DNA of 64,000 bases from CBDFLD01 sp965249005 (GTDB taxonomy: Bacteria; Acidobacteriota; UBA6911): assembly GCA_965249005.1 (NCBI GenBank), contig CBDFLD010000020.1:372001-436000 (forward strand), read 5' to 3'. Positions within the stretch are counted from its first letter, which is position 1. Each line of letters begins with the position of its first letter. Below are positions 33,570-42,957 of this stretch, piece after piece. Under the pieces are notes generated by a model that was not told where the DNA came from, did not search any database, and saw nothing but the letters and a program-made list of their open reading frames with translations. A program made the position numbers and the translations under genes.

Positions 33570-35312
33570 ATGAAGACGTTCGTCATGAAGCTGGTTTTAC
33601 TATCGATGTTATTGCCGCTCGCCACCCTCGGCGTCAGGGCGCTTCCGCAGGGCAGTGTCGAGGAAGACCCTGCGGAGTCTTCCTCGAATTCCCCTGGCGT
33701 TGATGCTGTCGATGCTGCCAGCGGCCGGACGCTCTGGGTCTACGATCCCAAGAGTTATGAGCGCGGACGACCCGCCACCTTTGGATTCGTGGGCCGGGGC
33801 CTCGCATACTGGCGGGACGACAAGGAAGAGCGAATCGTCTTTCTCACCGGCGACGGCCGACTCATTGCCCTGGATCTTGCCGGGCAGCCGACCCGGCAAT
33901 TTGGCTCCGATGGACAGGTCGATCTGCGGAAGGGCCAGCGGCGATTCTCTTCGATTCAGGTTTTGACCTATCCCTCGCCACCGGTGATCTGTCGTGATGT
34001 CATTGTGGTCGGGTCGACGATTACGGATGGGGCCCGGAACAAAGAGATGCCGCCGGGGGACGTCCGTGGATTCGACGTCCGGACAGGCGACGAGCGCTGG
34101 GTCTTTCATGCCGTTCCCACGGAGGGAGAATACGGGGTCGCCACATGGGAAGAGAGCTCGTGGAAGTACAGCGGCGGTTCGAATGTCTGGGCCATGATGA
34201 GCGCCGACGAGGAATTGGGTTACGTTTACCTCCCCTTTACGTCACCGGCAAACGATTCGTATGGGGGTCACCGGCCAGGCGACAATCTCTACGGCGAGAG
34301 CCTGGTCTGTCTGGACGCAAAGACGGGCGCGCGGGTTTGGCACTTTCGGATCGTTCATCATGGGTTGTGGAACTACGATCTTCCAGCGGCTCCCAACCTG
34401 CTGGACCTCACGGTGGAAGGCAAGAGAATCAAGGCCGTGGCCCAGGTGACCAAGCACGGCTTCTGTTTCGTCTTTGATCGAGTTACCGGCGAGCCCGTCT
34501 GGCCGATCGAGGAACGGGAGGTTCGCCACTCCAAGGTCCCGGGGGAACGGAGTGCCGGGACCCAGCCGTTTCCGACCAAGCCAGCGCCCTTTGAGCCGCA
34601 AGGGATGACCGCCGACAACCTCATCGATTTTACTCCCGAGCTGCGCGCCGAAGCTTTACGCTTCCTGGAGCAGTACGATTCCGGGGACCTTTTCACACCT
34701 CCGACCCTGAAGGGAATGATCTATTCGCCCGGAATCTGGGGAGGGGCGAACTGGGGCGGAGCGGCCGTCGATCCCGAAACCGGCATCATCTACATTCCGT
34801 CCATATCGCTCCCGACTGTCGCCGAGCTCACACAGCCGGACCCCGCGCGCTCGAATCTCCGCTACATCGGCAAGAAGACTCCGACAGGGACGCTTCCGAG
34901 TCTGGGCGGACTTCCGCTGGTCAAGCCCCCCTACAGTCGTGTGACCGCCATTGATCTGAACCGAGGGGAACATCGGTGGATGATCCCTCTGGGAGACGGC
35001 CCGCGCGAACATCCCGCGCTCAAACATCTCGATCTGGGGCCTCTCGGCTCCGGAGGCCGGGGGCTCCCGCTGCTCACCAAGACGCTGCTTTTCGTTGGAG
35101 AGGATGGTCTGTCCACGCGCTACGGTAGCGGCGGCGAGCGGAAGTTGCGCGCCTTTGACAAGGCCACCGGCGAGCTCTACTGGGAATTCGAGCTGCCGGG
35201 TTTTGTCAACGCGGCGCCCATGACATTCATGGTTCGCGGGAAGCAATACATTGTGGTTGCGATCGGAGGCGCCGAAGACCCCGATGCTCTGGTTGCACTG
35301 AGTCTGCCATGA
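33570..35312 (+). CDS. PQQ-dependent dehydrogenase-like protein lacking the first propeller blade
   Basis: Periplasmic quinoprotein resembling membrane-type glucose/alcohol dehydrogenase propellers. After the signal peptide (LVLLSMLLPLATLGVRA) the family's opening region (the usual YGGDxGxxxYSPL and following strands, about 90-100 residues) is absent and the protein enters at VDAVDAASGRTLWVYDPKSY. The rest is well preserved: ICRDVIVVGS, MPPGDVRGFDVRTGDERW, GYVYLPFTSP, TKHGFCFVFDRVTGEPVWPI and FDKATGELYWEFELPG. The 580 residues are shorter than usual. A perfect hairpin lies at the junction. PQQ binding is doubtful without the first blade. GGAAGAG precedes the ATG. Confidence 0.8.
   Translation: MKTFVMKLVLLSMLLPLATLGVRALPQGSVEEDPAESSSNSPGVDAVDAASGRTLWVYDPKSYERGRPATFGFVGRGLAYWRDDKEERIVFLTGDGRLIALDLAGQPTRQFGSDGQVDLRKGQRRFSSIQVLTYPSPPVICRDVIVVGSTITDGARNKEMPPGDVRGFDVRTGDERWVFHAVPTEGEYGVATWEESSWKYSGGSNVWAMMSADEELGYVYLPFTSPANDSYGGHRPGDNLYGESLVCLDAKTGARVWHFRIVHHGLWNYDLPAAPNLLDLTVEGKRIKAVAQVTKHGFCFVFDRVTGEPVWPIEEREVRHSKVPGERSAGTQPFPTKPAPFEPQGMTADNLIDFTPELRAEALRFLEQYDSGDLFTPPTLKGMIYSPGIWGGANWGGAAVDPETGIIYIPSISLPTVAELTQPDPARSNLRYIGKKTPTGTLPSLGGLPLVKPPYSRVTAIDLNRGEHRWMIPLGDGPREHPALKHLDLGPLGSGGRGLPLLTKTLLFVGEDGLSTRYGSGGERKLRAFDKATGELYWEFELPGFVNAAPMTFMVRGKQYIVVAIGGAEDPDALVALSLP
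33659..33686. repeat. Hairpin at the deletion junction in the PQQ gene
   Basis: CGAGGAAGAC, eight bases, GTCTTCCTCG: ten perfect base pairs inside the coding region, exactly where the family's N-terminal region is missing. It may have promoted the deletion by replication slippage. Confidence 0.6.
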
Positions 35313-37048
35313 CGGCTCATTGGACAACAGTGGCTTACACTGATATGGGACACTTTCCACTAATCGCTTCGGCGAGACTCCGGGGATTCGTGACCATCGC
35401 GCTTTGGTTCTTCGCCTGGAACGTCGCGATTGCGAGCGAGCCTGAGATCATCTACCTCGTCAGAGACGAGGCGCTGCACGGTATCGATACGAAGATCTTC
35501 GGCCATTTTCTGGAACGGCCCAGTTGGGGCGAGACCGGAGTCGAAGGGGCCTTGATTGCGGGCACGAGTCAGCTCCAGCCAAGCGTCCGCGAGCGGCTGC
35601 GGGAGATGGACATCCCCGTGCTTCGATTCCCCGGCGGAACCGACGTCGACCACATGGACTGGCGGGACATGATCGATCACGTTCCCGGACGCGCGCGTGA
35701 AAGGCCGGTCAGTACCGGACACAAGGGTCACCCAGTGACCAACAATTTTGGCTACGACGAGTTCCTGCGTCTTCGTGAGGAACTGAAAACCAAGGCCATT
35801 GTTGTCGTGAATCTGGGGGACGCCCTCTTGAAGAGAAAGCCGCTCGAGGAGGCCGCGCGACACGCCGCCGCCCTGGCTGCCTATTGCAACGCGCCGTACG
35901 GCGCCGCGTTGCCCGCCGGAATGCTGGATTGGCCGGCGGTGCGAGACAGAAACGGGAGACGCGAACCTTACGGCGTGAAATACTTTCAGCTTGGAAACGA
36001 GACCTGGTTTTTCATCGCCCGGATGCGGAAACAGGGAAACACCGATCCGGAAACCTTCTACGTCGAATGTCTGGCTGCCTACGTTGCCGCGATCCGAGGG
36101 GTCGATCCGTCGGTACAAATCCTGGTTGATGCCATCTCTCCCACTATCGCGGGCCTGATTCACCAGCGTCTGGGTGAGCAGGTGGATTATCTTGTTCAAC
36201 ACCACTACATGCCCTGGGGAATCAAAGGCGCAAACCGGGCGGGACAGCAAATCCCACTTGCCAAGCTCACGGACGAGGAGGTCTGGAACGCGTGGGTCGC
36301 GATCCCCAACTCCAGAAACGCCGCCGGAGAATCGGTCATCGATGTGGTCGCGTTGTCGGAGGGGCGCAAACTCGGCTACAAGGTAGCCGTGACGGAATGG
36401 AACTGGAACGGTTTCTATTCCAGCGGTGAGTACCGGGCACTTCCCGCCGCGGAGCGCCCCCTGGACTCCAGTTTTGCCAAGGGGCTCGGCGCGGCCGGAT
36501 ACCTGCACGCTTTCATGCGGGCGGGAGACGCGATTGAAATCGCTTGCCAGTCGATGACCGTGGGCAACCGCTGGGGCATCACGGGTATCCGTGCCGATCC
36601 GCAGGGCCGGGTGCCAGCCTACTTTCTTCCGAGCGGCCAGGTGACGATGTTCTACGCACAGCATCACGGAAACGAATTGCTGTCGGTGACCGGCAGCGAT
36701 CTGCCGACGTACGATCAACCCTTGCGAATGGGAAAGATCCAGCCGAGTGCGGCGGTGGCCTACCTCGACGCCCTGGCCACGGCGGACGATCAAGCCGTTT
36801 ACTTTCACGCGATCAACCGCCATTTCTCGAAAGGATTGACGGCTCGCATCGATCTGTCGGACTTTCGCGGGTTGGAGGGCAAGGCAGTACATCATCTGTT
36901 CGTGGGCAGACTGAACGACGCCCCGCGCCGCGGCGAATCCCGCGCGATTGGGCGTTTCGAGGAGAGGAAGCTCTCGTTCGATGGGAGCCAGTTGATCGCC
37001 GTTTTTCCCGCGCGATCGGTTTCCTGCATCGAGATCGTGCTCGAATAA
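35309..37048 (+). CDS. GH51-type alpha-L-arabinofuranosidase, secreted
   Basis: Releases arabinose (or a related pentose) from polysaccharide side chains. The ATG overlaps the PQQ gene stop (ATGA), which suggests coupling; a start at 35345 would give a simpler signal peptide (GFVTIALWFFAWNVAIAS). Motifs run IFGHFLE, LRFPGGTDVDHMDWRD, KYFQLGNETW (acid/base Glu about residue 231) and VAVTEWNWNG (nucleophile Glu about 362), then the C-terminal beta domain. 579 residues, intact. Release of arabinose fits the pentonate-type catabolic genes nearby. Confidence 0.8.
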   Translation: MTAHWTTVAYTDMGHFPLIASARLRGFVTIALWFFAWNVAIASEPEIIYLVRDEALHGIDTKIFGHFLERPSWGETGVEGALIAGTSQLQPSVRERLREMDIPVLRFPGGTDVDHMDWRDMIDHVPGRARERPVSTGHKGHPVTNNFGYDEFLRLREELKTKAIVVVNLGDALLKRKPLEEAARHAAALAAYCNAPYGAALPAGMLDWPAVRDRNGRREPYGVKYFQLGNETWFFIARMRKQGNTDPETFYVECLAAYVAAIRGVDPSVQILVDAISPTIAGLIHQRLGEQVDYLVQHHYMPWGIKGANRAGQQIPLAKLTDEEVWNAWVAIPNSRNAAGESVIDVVALSEGRKLGYKVAVTEWNWNGFYSSGEYRALPAAERPLDSSFAKGLGAAGYLHAFMRAGDAIEIACQSMTVGNRWGITGIRADPQGRVPAYFLPSGQVTMFYAQHHGNELLSVTGSDLPTYDQPLRMGKIQPSAAVAYLDALATADDQAVYFHAINRHFSKGLTARIDLSDFRGLEGKAVHHLFVGRLNDAPRRGESRAIGRFEERKLSFDGSQLIAVFPARSVSCIEIVLE

Positions 37049-37149
37049 CCCTCCATGTCGAGCCATGAGGACGAACTTTGCCTCGGACCTCCTGCTGCAT
37101 TGAACCGAGCATCGGGGTTGGAGAACCCGGCGAGTGTCGGCGGGGGTGC

Positions 37150-38595
37150 TCAATTAGATGGACTTGCTTGCCAGGTTGGGGAAATCCGTCCGCCCGTCTC
37201 CTGCATCATCCGGTAGAGTCGGCTGCGCAGGTCCTTGACCAGATCCGTGAACCCGGGTTGGTCGATCAGATTGTGCATCTCTTTCGGATCGGCGATGATG
37301 TCGTAGAGCTCATCCGTGTCCCAGATTCCATGGTAGTGGAGGTACTTGTAGCGCTCCGTACGGATCCCCAAAACTGTGGGGGTCTGGGGTAGAGGGCGCT
37401 CCCAAAAATACTCATAGAGGAAGTCCTTTCGCCAGTCGACCCTCTCTCCTTGGGCGAGAGCGAGCAAGGAACGGCCGCCGAAGGCTTCTGGAAGTGGAAG
37501 CGCAGCGGCCTCCAGTATGGTTGGAGCCAGGTCGATATTGAGTGCGAGCTCCTCAACCGTGCGCGGCCCGAAAGCATCGGGGCAGTAGAGGATCATGGGG
37601 ATACGAATCGATTCCTCGTAACCGGCTCGCTTGTCGATCAGGCCGTGCTCGCCGTGCAGGAATCCGTTGTCGCTGGTAAAGATGATCAGCGTCGATTCCA
37701 ACAGATTCATCTTCTCGAGTGTGTCCATCAATCGCCCGACTCCGTCGTCGACCGCCAACAGGGTCTCGAAATAGTGTGGGATGAAGCGGTCGTAGATCGG
37801 GCCGACGTTGTACATCCAATCCACACCGTGATAGCTCTCGCGCTGAGCGTAAATCCATTTGGGCTTTCCGCGATAGTTCGCTTCAGTGGGGGCCATGGAT
37901 TCGGGATACTGGATTTCGATATCGCGATAGCGTTGCCGGTGGCGCTCGGCCGGTTCAAACGGCCCATGCACCGCCTTGTGGGAGACATACAGCATGAACG
38001 GTCGGTCCCGCTCTTTCTCGAGCCAGTCGATGGCGCGGTCCGTGATGATGTCGGTCACGTAACCCTCAACCTGGGCTCTCCGTCCGTTGGTGTTGAACGT
38101 AGGGTTGCTGTAACTCCCCTGTCCCCGAAAACTCACCCAGTGGTTGAATCCGGCTCGGGGATCGTCGCTTGCGTTCCCCATGTGCCACTTCCCGACAAAG
38201 GCGGTATCGTAGCCGCTTTTCTGCAGGATCTCTGGGAACGTGTCTGAAACCCCCGAAAACAAACTTGCGTTGTCCAGCACGCCGTGCTGATGGGCATAGT
38301 GGCCCGTCAGGATTGAAGCTCGACTTGGAGAGCAGAGCGACGTGGTCACAAAAGCGTTCTTGAAGTGCACGCCCCCACGAGCCATCCGGTCGAGATTCGG
38401 AGTCTGAAGAAAGGGGTGCCCGATGAAGCCGAGCGCGTCGTAGCGCTGGTCGTCGGTGAGAATGAGAACAATGTTTCTGGCTTCTCCTCGAGCCTGCGCA
38501 GAGGCCAGCAGAGAAGTGATTATGATGATCGCCAGCGAGGCTGACAGCATACCGGCATGGCTTTGATGCTTGTAGCGTTGACCTATCGATTTCAT
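37150..38595 (-). CDS. Secreted sulfatase (formylglycine type)
   Basis: Hydrolyses a sulfate ester outside the cytoplasm. The formylglycine site is CSPSRASILTG; NIVLILTDDQRYDALG gives the metal-site Asp pair, followed by GKWHMG and FTSDNGFLHGEHG. A signal segment (LSASLAIIIITSLLASAQA) follows the ATG at 38595; the longer frame from 38640 adds 15 residues of no evident role. About 481 residues. The long C-terminal part (RTERYKYLHYHGIWDTDELYD) is typical of arylsulfatase A-like enzymes. Activity requires a formylglycine-generating enzyme, not seen in the window. Confidence 0.88.
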   Translation of the reverse strand: MKSIGQRYKHQSHAGMLSASLAIIIITSLLASAQARGEARNIVLILTDDQRYDALGFIGHPFLQTPNLDRMARGGVHFKNAFVTTSLCSPSRASILTGHYAHQHGVLDNASLFSGVSDTFPEILQKSGYDTAFVGKWHMGNASDDPRAGFNHWVSFRGQGSYSNPTFNTNGRRAQVEGYVTDIITDRAIDWLEKERDRPFMLYVSHKAVHGPFEPAERHRQRYRDIEIQYPESMAPTEANYRGKPKWIYAQRESYHGVDWMYNVGPIYDRFIPHYFETLLAVDDGVGRLMDTLEKMNLLESTLIIFTSDNGFLHGEHGLIDKRAGYEESIRIPMILYCPDAFGPRTVEELALNIDLAPTILEAAALPLPEAFGGRSLLALAQGERVDWRKDFLYEYFWERPLPQTPTVLGIRTERYKYLHYHGIWDTDELYDIIADPKEMHNLIDQPGFTDLVKDLRSRLYRMMQETGGRISPTWQASPSN

Positions 38596-38622
38596 GGACT
38601 CACCCGTTGAGTATTGAGTTTG

Positions 38623-38650
38623 ACAGCCCGCGTGACCCAACCAATAATAT
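38623..38650 (+). promoter_or_regulatory. Sigma70-type promoter of the giant ThuA/dehydrogenase gene
   Basis: TTGACA (38623-38628), a 16-base spacer, TAATAT (38645-38650). Transcription would start near 38657, about 30 bases before the start codon at 38687. The divergent sulfatase starts 28 bases upstream of the -35. Confidence 0.6.
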
Positions 38651-38686
38651 GAAACTCTAACATCGTTTTAAAAGAGACCCTTATTC

Positions 38687-41600
38687 ATGCACAACTTCCA
38701 TACGAGACTTCGCTCTCTCGTTTTACTCCTTGCCGTGATAACCGTGGCGGGCTGCCGGTTTTTTGGACCCGGGGGAGTCTCGGTGCTTTTGCTGGGTGGA
38801 AGCAGCGGAAGTCACAAACCGGACAGGATGAGTGAGATTCTGGCCCAAGGGCTGTCCGGCACCGGTTTGAGCATCACCTACACAGAAGACATCGATCTCC
38901 TTTCCGCCGATCAACTGGCTCGGCACGATGTGATCGCCATCTACAAGGACGACGGCGAACTGTCAGCCGGGCAGGAGAGCGCTCTGCTCGGAGCTGTGGA
39001 AAAGGGAATGGGCATGGTCGCGATTCACTGCGCTTCACACGCGTTCCGAAACAGTCCCTACTACGGAGCCCTGGTGGGAGGGCGTTTCAAGGGTCACGGC
39101 CGGGGAGTCTTCCGGCCTCGCATTGTGGATGCCCAGCACCCGATTACCGACGGCCTCGATAGTTTCGAGACCTGGGACGAGACCTATGTGCACAACGAAC
39201 TGGGCAAGGACCTCCGCGTGCTCATGACTCGGGCGGAAAGCGGTGCATACGAACCGAGTGCGTGGGTGCGGCGGCACGGTGAAGGTCGCGTTTTTTACAC
39301 GGCTCTTGGCCACGACGAGCGTACCTGGCGGCAGGAAGCCTTTCAGGAATTGCTGCACCGGGCGATTCGCTGGGCGGCGGGGCGGACGGATGAGCCCGAG
39401 GTCGAGCTGCCGGACGACTACCTGGCCGAGGAGCCGCCGCCGCCGCTCTCACCTCAGGAATCAATAGAGAAGATGCACCTGCCGGAAGGCTTTCGAGTCG
39501 AGTTGTTCGCGGCGGAACCGGATGTGAGCAACCCGATGACCATGACCTTCGACGAGCGGGGACGCCTCTGGATAATCGAAAGCACCGACTATCCCAACAA
39601 GGTCGAGGAGTCCGTAGAGGGGAACGATCAAATCAAGATCTGCGAAGATACGGATGGCGACGGAGTGGCAGACAAGTTCACGGTGTTTGCCGACGGGCTC
39701 AATATTCCGACGAGCCTGCTTCACGGCGGCGGTGGACTACTCGTCGCCCAGGCTCCCCATATTCTCCTGCTGCGAGACACCGACGGAGACGACAGGGCGG
39801 ATGACACGAAAATCCTCTACACGGGCTTCGGTCGATTCGACACCCATGCGGTGCTGAACAACTTCCGTTACGGCCTCGACAACTGGATCTGGGCCACCGT
39901 GGGGTACAGCGGAGGAGAAGTAACGGTGGCCGGGACAAAGCATCGAATTCTCGCGTCTGTTTTCCGATTCCGTCCCGATGGGTCTGCGCTAGAGGTCCTG
40001 ACGCCCACGCAAAGCAATACCTGGGGGCTCGGCTTCAGTGAAACCGGGCAAGTCTTCATGTCGAAGGCGAATCGCATGCACCACCTCCACCTTGGGGTGG
40101 CCAACCGCTTCTATGAATCGGTGCAGGGGTGGCATGGCGTCGGGAGCGAATCGATCGAAGATCACAAACACTTTCATCCCGTGACCACCCACATCCGCCA
40201 GGTGGACGATCACGGAGGGTATACGTCTGCAGCCGGCAAGTCGGTTTACACGGCGCGCGGTTTCCCTCAGGAGTTCTGGGATCGCACGTCGTTTGTTTGT
40301 GAGCCGACCGGGCATTTGATTCACACGGATTTCCTTGTCCGGGCAGGGAGCGCATTCGTGGCCAGGGACGGCTGGAATCTCATGGCCAGCCGCGATCCCT
40401 GGACGGCGCCGGTGGAAGCGCTCGTCGGTCCGGACAGCTCGGTCTGGTTTCTGGATTGGTATAACTACATCGTCCGTCACAATCCAACACCCGCCGGCTT
40501 CGAAACCGGGGTAGGGAACGCCTACGTCACGGATCAGCGCGACAAGAAGCATGGCAGAATCTACAGAATCGTATACGAAGCGAGCGAGCCTTCTCCCATA
40601 CCCCCCGTTGGCGAGCTACGTCCTGTTCAGTGGCTAGGCATGCTGAGACACGAGAACATGCGGTGGAGATTGACGGCACAACGTCTGCTCGTGGAGCGAG
40701 GGCACTCCGACATCGTCCCCCAACTCCGTCGTCTCGTGGATAATCGAAGCCTGGATGAGAGAGAGAACAACCCGGGTGTGCTTCACGCGCTTTGGACTCT
40801 TCACGGTCTGGGTGCCCTGGACTCCCCCGACGCCGAACTGAGCAAGACCGTAGTGGCTGCGCTCGAGCATCCCGCCGCTGGGGTGCGCCGCGCAGCGCTC
40901 GCCGTCCTGCCCCGGACTTCGCAGTCGGTGCGTTCGATTCTAGCGGCGGGGAGTCTCCGGGACGGGGATGCCTCGGTTCGTCTCGAAGCCATGCTGTCTC
41001 TGGCCGAGATGCCGGCTAGCGTGCAGGTCGCACGCGCCATCGGGGATCTCGTCTCGGAGCCGAGAAACGCAGTGGATCGATGGATCCCGGATGCTGCCAC
41101 CTCCCTGGCGGCCAGAAATGCACGCTTCTTTCTGCGCTCGGTCGTCTCTTCACCTCCCGCGGTGGCGGATTCACCCGCGCTTTCGGAGCTCATCGCCCGC
41201 GTTTCGGAGCACCATGCTCGGACGGGCAACTCGATGGAGCTATCTGATCTGTTCAGCCGTCTCGGGACCGCCAAAGCGACAATCGCGGAATCCGTTCTTC
41301 AAGGTTTGGCTGAAGGTTGGCCGCGGGGCCAGAGACTGCGGCTGAGCGGCGGTGCGCAGACTCAACTGCTGGCTCTTTCTCAGAAGCTCACGCTTTCAGG
41401 GCGCGTGAGCTTGGCCGCCTTGATCTATCGTTTCGGTGAAGGGGACCGATCCGATGTTTTGCGCGAGCAAGCACGAAAGGTCCGGCACGTCCTGAGGACT
41501 CAGGTCGCGAATCGCAACCTGGACGATGCCCGCCGAATTCAGGCGGCCGAGAGCCTCCTCCGGATCGGTGATCACTCCGATTCGATAGAGGTACTCTTGG

Positions 41601-42955
41601 ATCAACTCCATCCTCGTTCTTCCGCCAAGCTCATCAACGGGCTACTCGCCGTCCTGGAAGAAGGCAAGTCCATCGGAGCCAACCTCATTTCCCGCTGGCG
41701 CGACTTACCTTCCTCTTCTCACCCGAGGGCCACTCGCCTCCTGCTGAAGCGGCCCCGCTCCACGGAGCTGTTCATGCAAGCTCTCGAGAAAGGAACGATT
41801 CCGTCGGATACCGTGATTCTGGACCACCAGCAGCAGTTGATTCAGCATTCTGATCCGGCTGTCGCAAAGCGAGCCGCGGAAGTTTTCGATTGGCGACCCG
41901 TCGCTGAAGAAGAACGAGCCAGAATCGTCGAAGCCAAGCTTTCCATTGCCGACGGGAAGGGTGATCCACGGCGAGGGCAGCAGGTATTCGAAAAGAACTG
42001 TGTTCAATGCCACCGTTTCAGAGGCTCGGGAGGGGAGATCGGCCCCGATCTGTCGGGCACAGGGGCCCGTCCGCGCAGCGATATCCTGGTGGACATCCTG
42101 GATCCGAACCGCTCGGTCGAGGGCAACTTCCGCCAGTGGATTGTCACGACCAAGGACGGATTGAACCACACGGGTTTGATGGGTGCCATGAACGAAACGA
42201 GTTTTTCTTTGATCGATACCTTGGGTGACCAGCGCGTATTTCTCGCCAATGACGTGACCCGTCGGAGACGGTCTCGCCTTTCACCAATGCCGGAGGGTTT
42301 CGAGCATTTGCCCGAGCAGGATCTGGTGTCGCTCTTGGATTATCTGACCCAGCATAGCCGGTTTTTGCCGCTCCCTCTGCGGGAGGCCACGACGGCGAAC
42401 AGCGCCCGTGCCGTGCTATCCGGACGCGAGCATGTAACCTCCAAAGGCGTCCAGTCCGAGGAGAGCTTCGTACTGCCCTCCTGGGGCGAGACAACCGTCT
42501 CGGGAGTCCCTTTCCACATCATCGATCCGCAGGGATTTCAAGCGAAGAACCTGATTCTGCTCTTCAGTTCGAAGGGTGCCTTGAGCCGGGAGATGCCGAC
42601 CAGCGTGACCCTGGGCTGCCGGTCCGCCGCAAACGTCATCCACCTGCTGAGTGGAGTGAGCGGCTGGGGTTACCCTCTCACCGCCGAAGGCACGACCTCC
42701 ATGATTCTGAGGCTGCACTACGGCGATGGGGAAGTGGAGGACCACAAGTTTGTCAACGGGGTGCACTTTGCCGATTACTCACACAGAGTGGACGTCCCGG
42801 GATCAGGCCCCGGACTCCAACAAGGCCAAAAGCAGGTTCGGTACCTGTCGGTGCGGCCCCAGCGCTCCGTGGCCATCGAGAAGCTCGAGTTTTTGAAGGG
42901 CAACGACGATACGGCGCCGATGGTTCTGGCCGTGACATTGGAGCGGGTGGCGTAA
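38687..42955 (+). CDS. ThuA / PVC-type membrane-bound dehydrogenase / HEAT / cytochrome c fusion lipoprotein
   Basis: 1422-residue lipoprotein (lipobox VAGC near residue 20). Domains in order: ThuA trehalose-utilisation-like (about 30-235; VAIHCASHAFRNSPYY), PVC-type six-bladed dehydrogenase propeller (about 260-640; FRVELFAAEPDVSNPMTMTF, DTDGDGVADKF), HEAT-like helical repeats (about 650-1080), a cytochrome c domain with CVQCH about residue 1105, and a C-terminal beta domain (NPCBM-like in appearance). The combination suggests a surface sugar oxidoreductase that passes electrons to its own haem. It is intact despite its size and read from a good promoter. The substrate is unknown. Confidence 0.85.
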   Translation: MHNFHTRLRSLVLLLAVITVAGCRFFGPGGVSVLLLGGSSGSHKPDRMSEILAQGLSGTGLSITYTEDIDLLSADQLARHDVIAIYKDDGELSAGQESALLGAVEKGMGMVAIHCASHAFRNSPYYGALVGGRFKGHGRGVFRPRIVDAQHPITDGLDSFETWDETYVHNELGKDLRVLMTRAESGAYEPSAWVRRHGEGRVFYTALGHDERTWRQEAFQELLHRAIRWAAGRTDEPEVELPDDYLAEEPPPPLSPQESIEKMHLPEGFRVELFAAEPDVSNPMTMTFDERGRLWIIESTDYPNKVEESVEGNDQIKICEDTDGDGVADKFTVFADGLNIPTSLLHGGGGLLVAQAPHILLLRDTDGDDRADDTKILYTGFGRFDTHAVLNNFRYGLDNWIWATVGYSGGEVTVAGTKHRILASVFRFRPDGSALEVLTPTQSNTWGLGFSETGQVFMSKANRMHHLHLGVANRFYESVQGWHGVGSESIEDHKHFHPVTTHIRQVDDHGGYTSAAGKSVYTARGFPQEFWDRTSFVCEPTGHLIHTDFLVRAGSAFVARDGWNLMASRDPWTAPVEALVGPDSSVWFLDWYNYIVRHNPTPAGFETGVGNAYVTDQRDKKHGRIYRIVYEASEPSPIPPVGELRPVQWLGMLRHENMRWRLTAQRLLVERGHSDIVPQLRRLVDNRSLDERENNPGVLHALWTLHGLGALDSPDAELSKTVVAALEHPAAGVRRAALAVLPRTSQSVRSILAAGSLRDGDASVRLEAMLSLAEMPASVQVARAIGDLVSEPRNAVDRWIPDAATSLAARNARFFLRSVVSSPPAVADSPALSELIARVSEHHARTGNSMELSDLFSRLGTAKATIAESVLQGLAEGWPRGQRLRLSGGAQTQLLALSQKLTLSGRVSLAALIYRFGEGDRSDVLREQARKVRHVLRTQVANRNLDDARRIQAAESLLRIGDHSDSIEVLLDQLHPRSSAKLINGLLAVLEEGKSIGANLISRWRDLPSSSHPRATRLLLKRPRSTELFMQALEKGTIPSDTVILDHQQQLIQHSDPAVAKRAAEVFDWRPVAEEERARIVEAKLSIADGKGDPRRGQQVFEKNCVQCHRFRGSGGEIGPDLSGTGARPRSDILVDILDPNRSVEGNFRQWIVTTKDGLNHTGLMGAMNETSFSLIDTLGDQRVFLANDVTRRRRSRLSPMPEGFEHLPEQDLVSLLDYLTQHSRFLPLPLREATTANSARAVLSGREHVTSKGVQSEESFVLPSWGETTVSGVPFHIIDPQGFQAKNLILLFSSKGALSREMPTSVTLGCRSAANVIHLLSGVSGWGYPLTAEGTTSMILRLHYGDGEVEDHKFVNGVHFADYSHRVDVPGSGPGLQQGQKQVRYLSVRPQRSVAIEKLEFLKGNDDTAPMVLAVTLERVA

Positions 42956-42957
42956 GA

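Noticed and set aside
35360..37153. 597-codon minus-strand frame opposite the GH51 gene
   Set aside because: The plus strand has clear GH51 catalytic motifs; the minus frame shows none.
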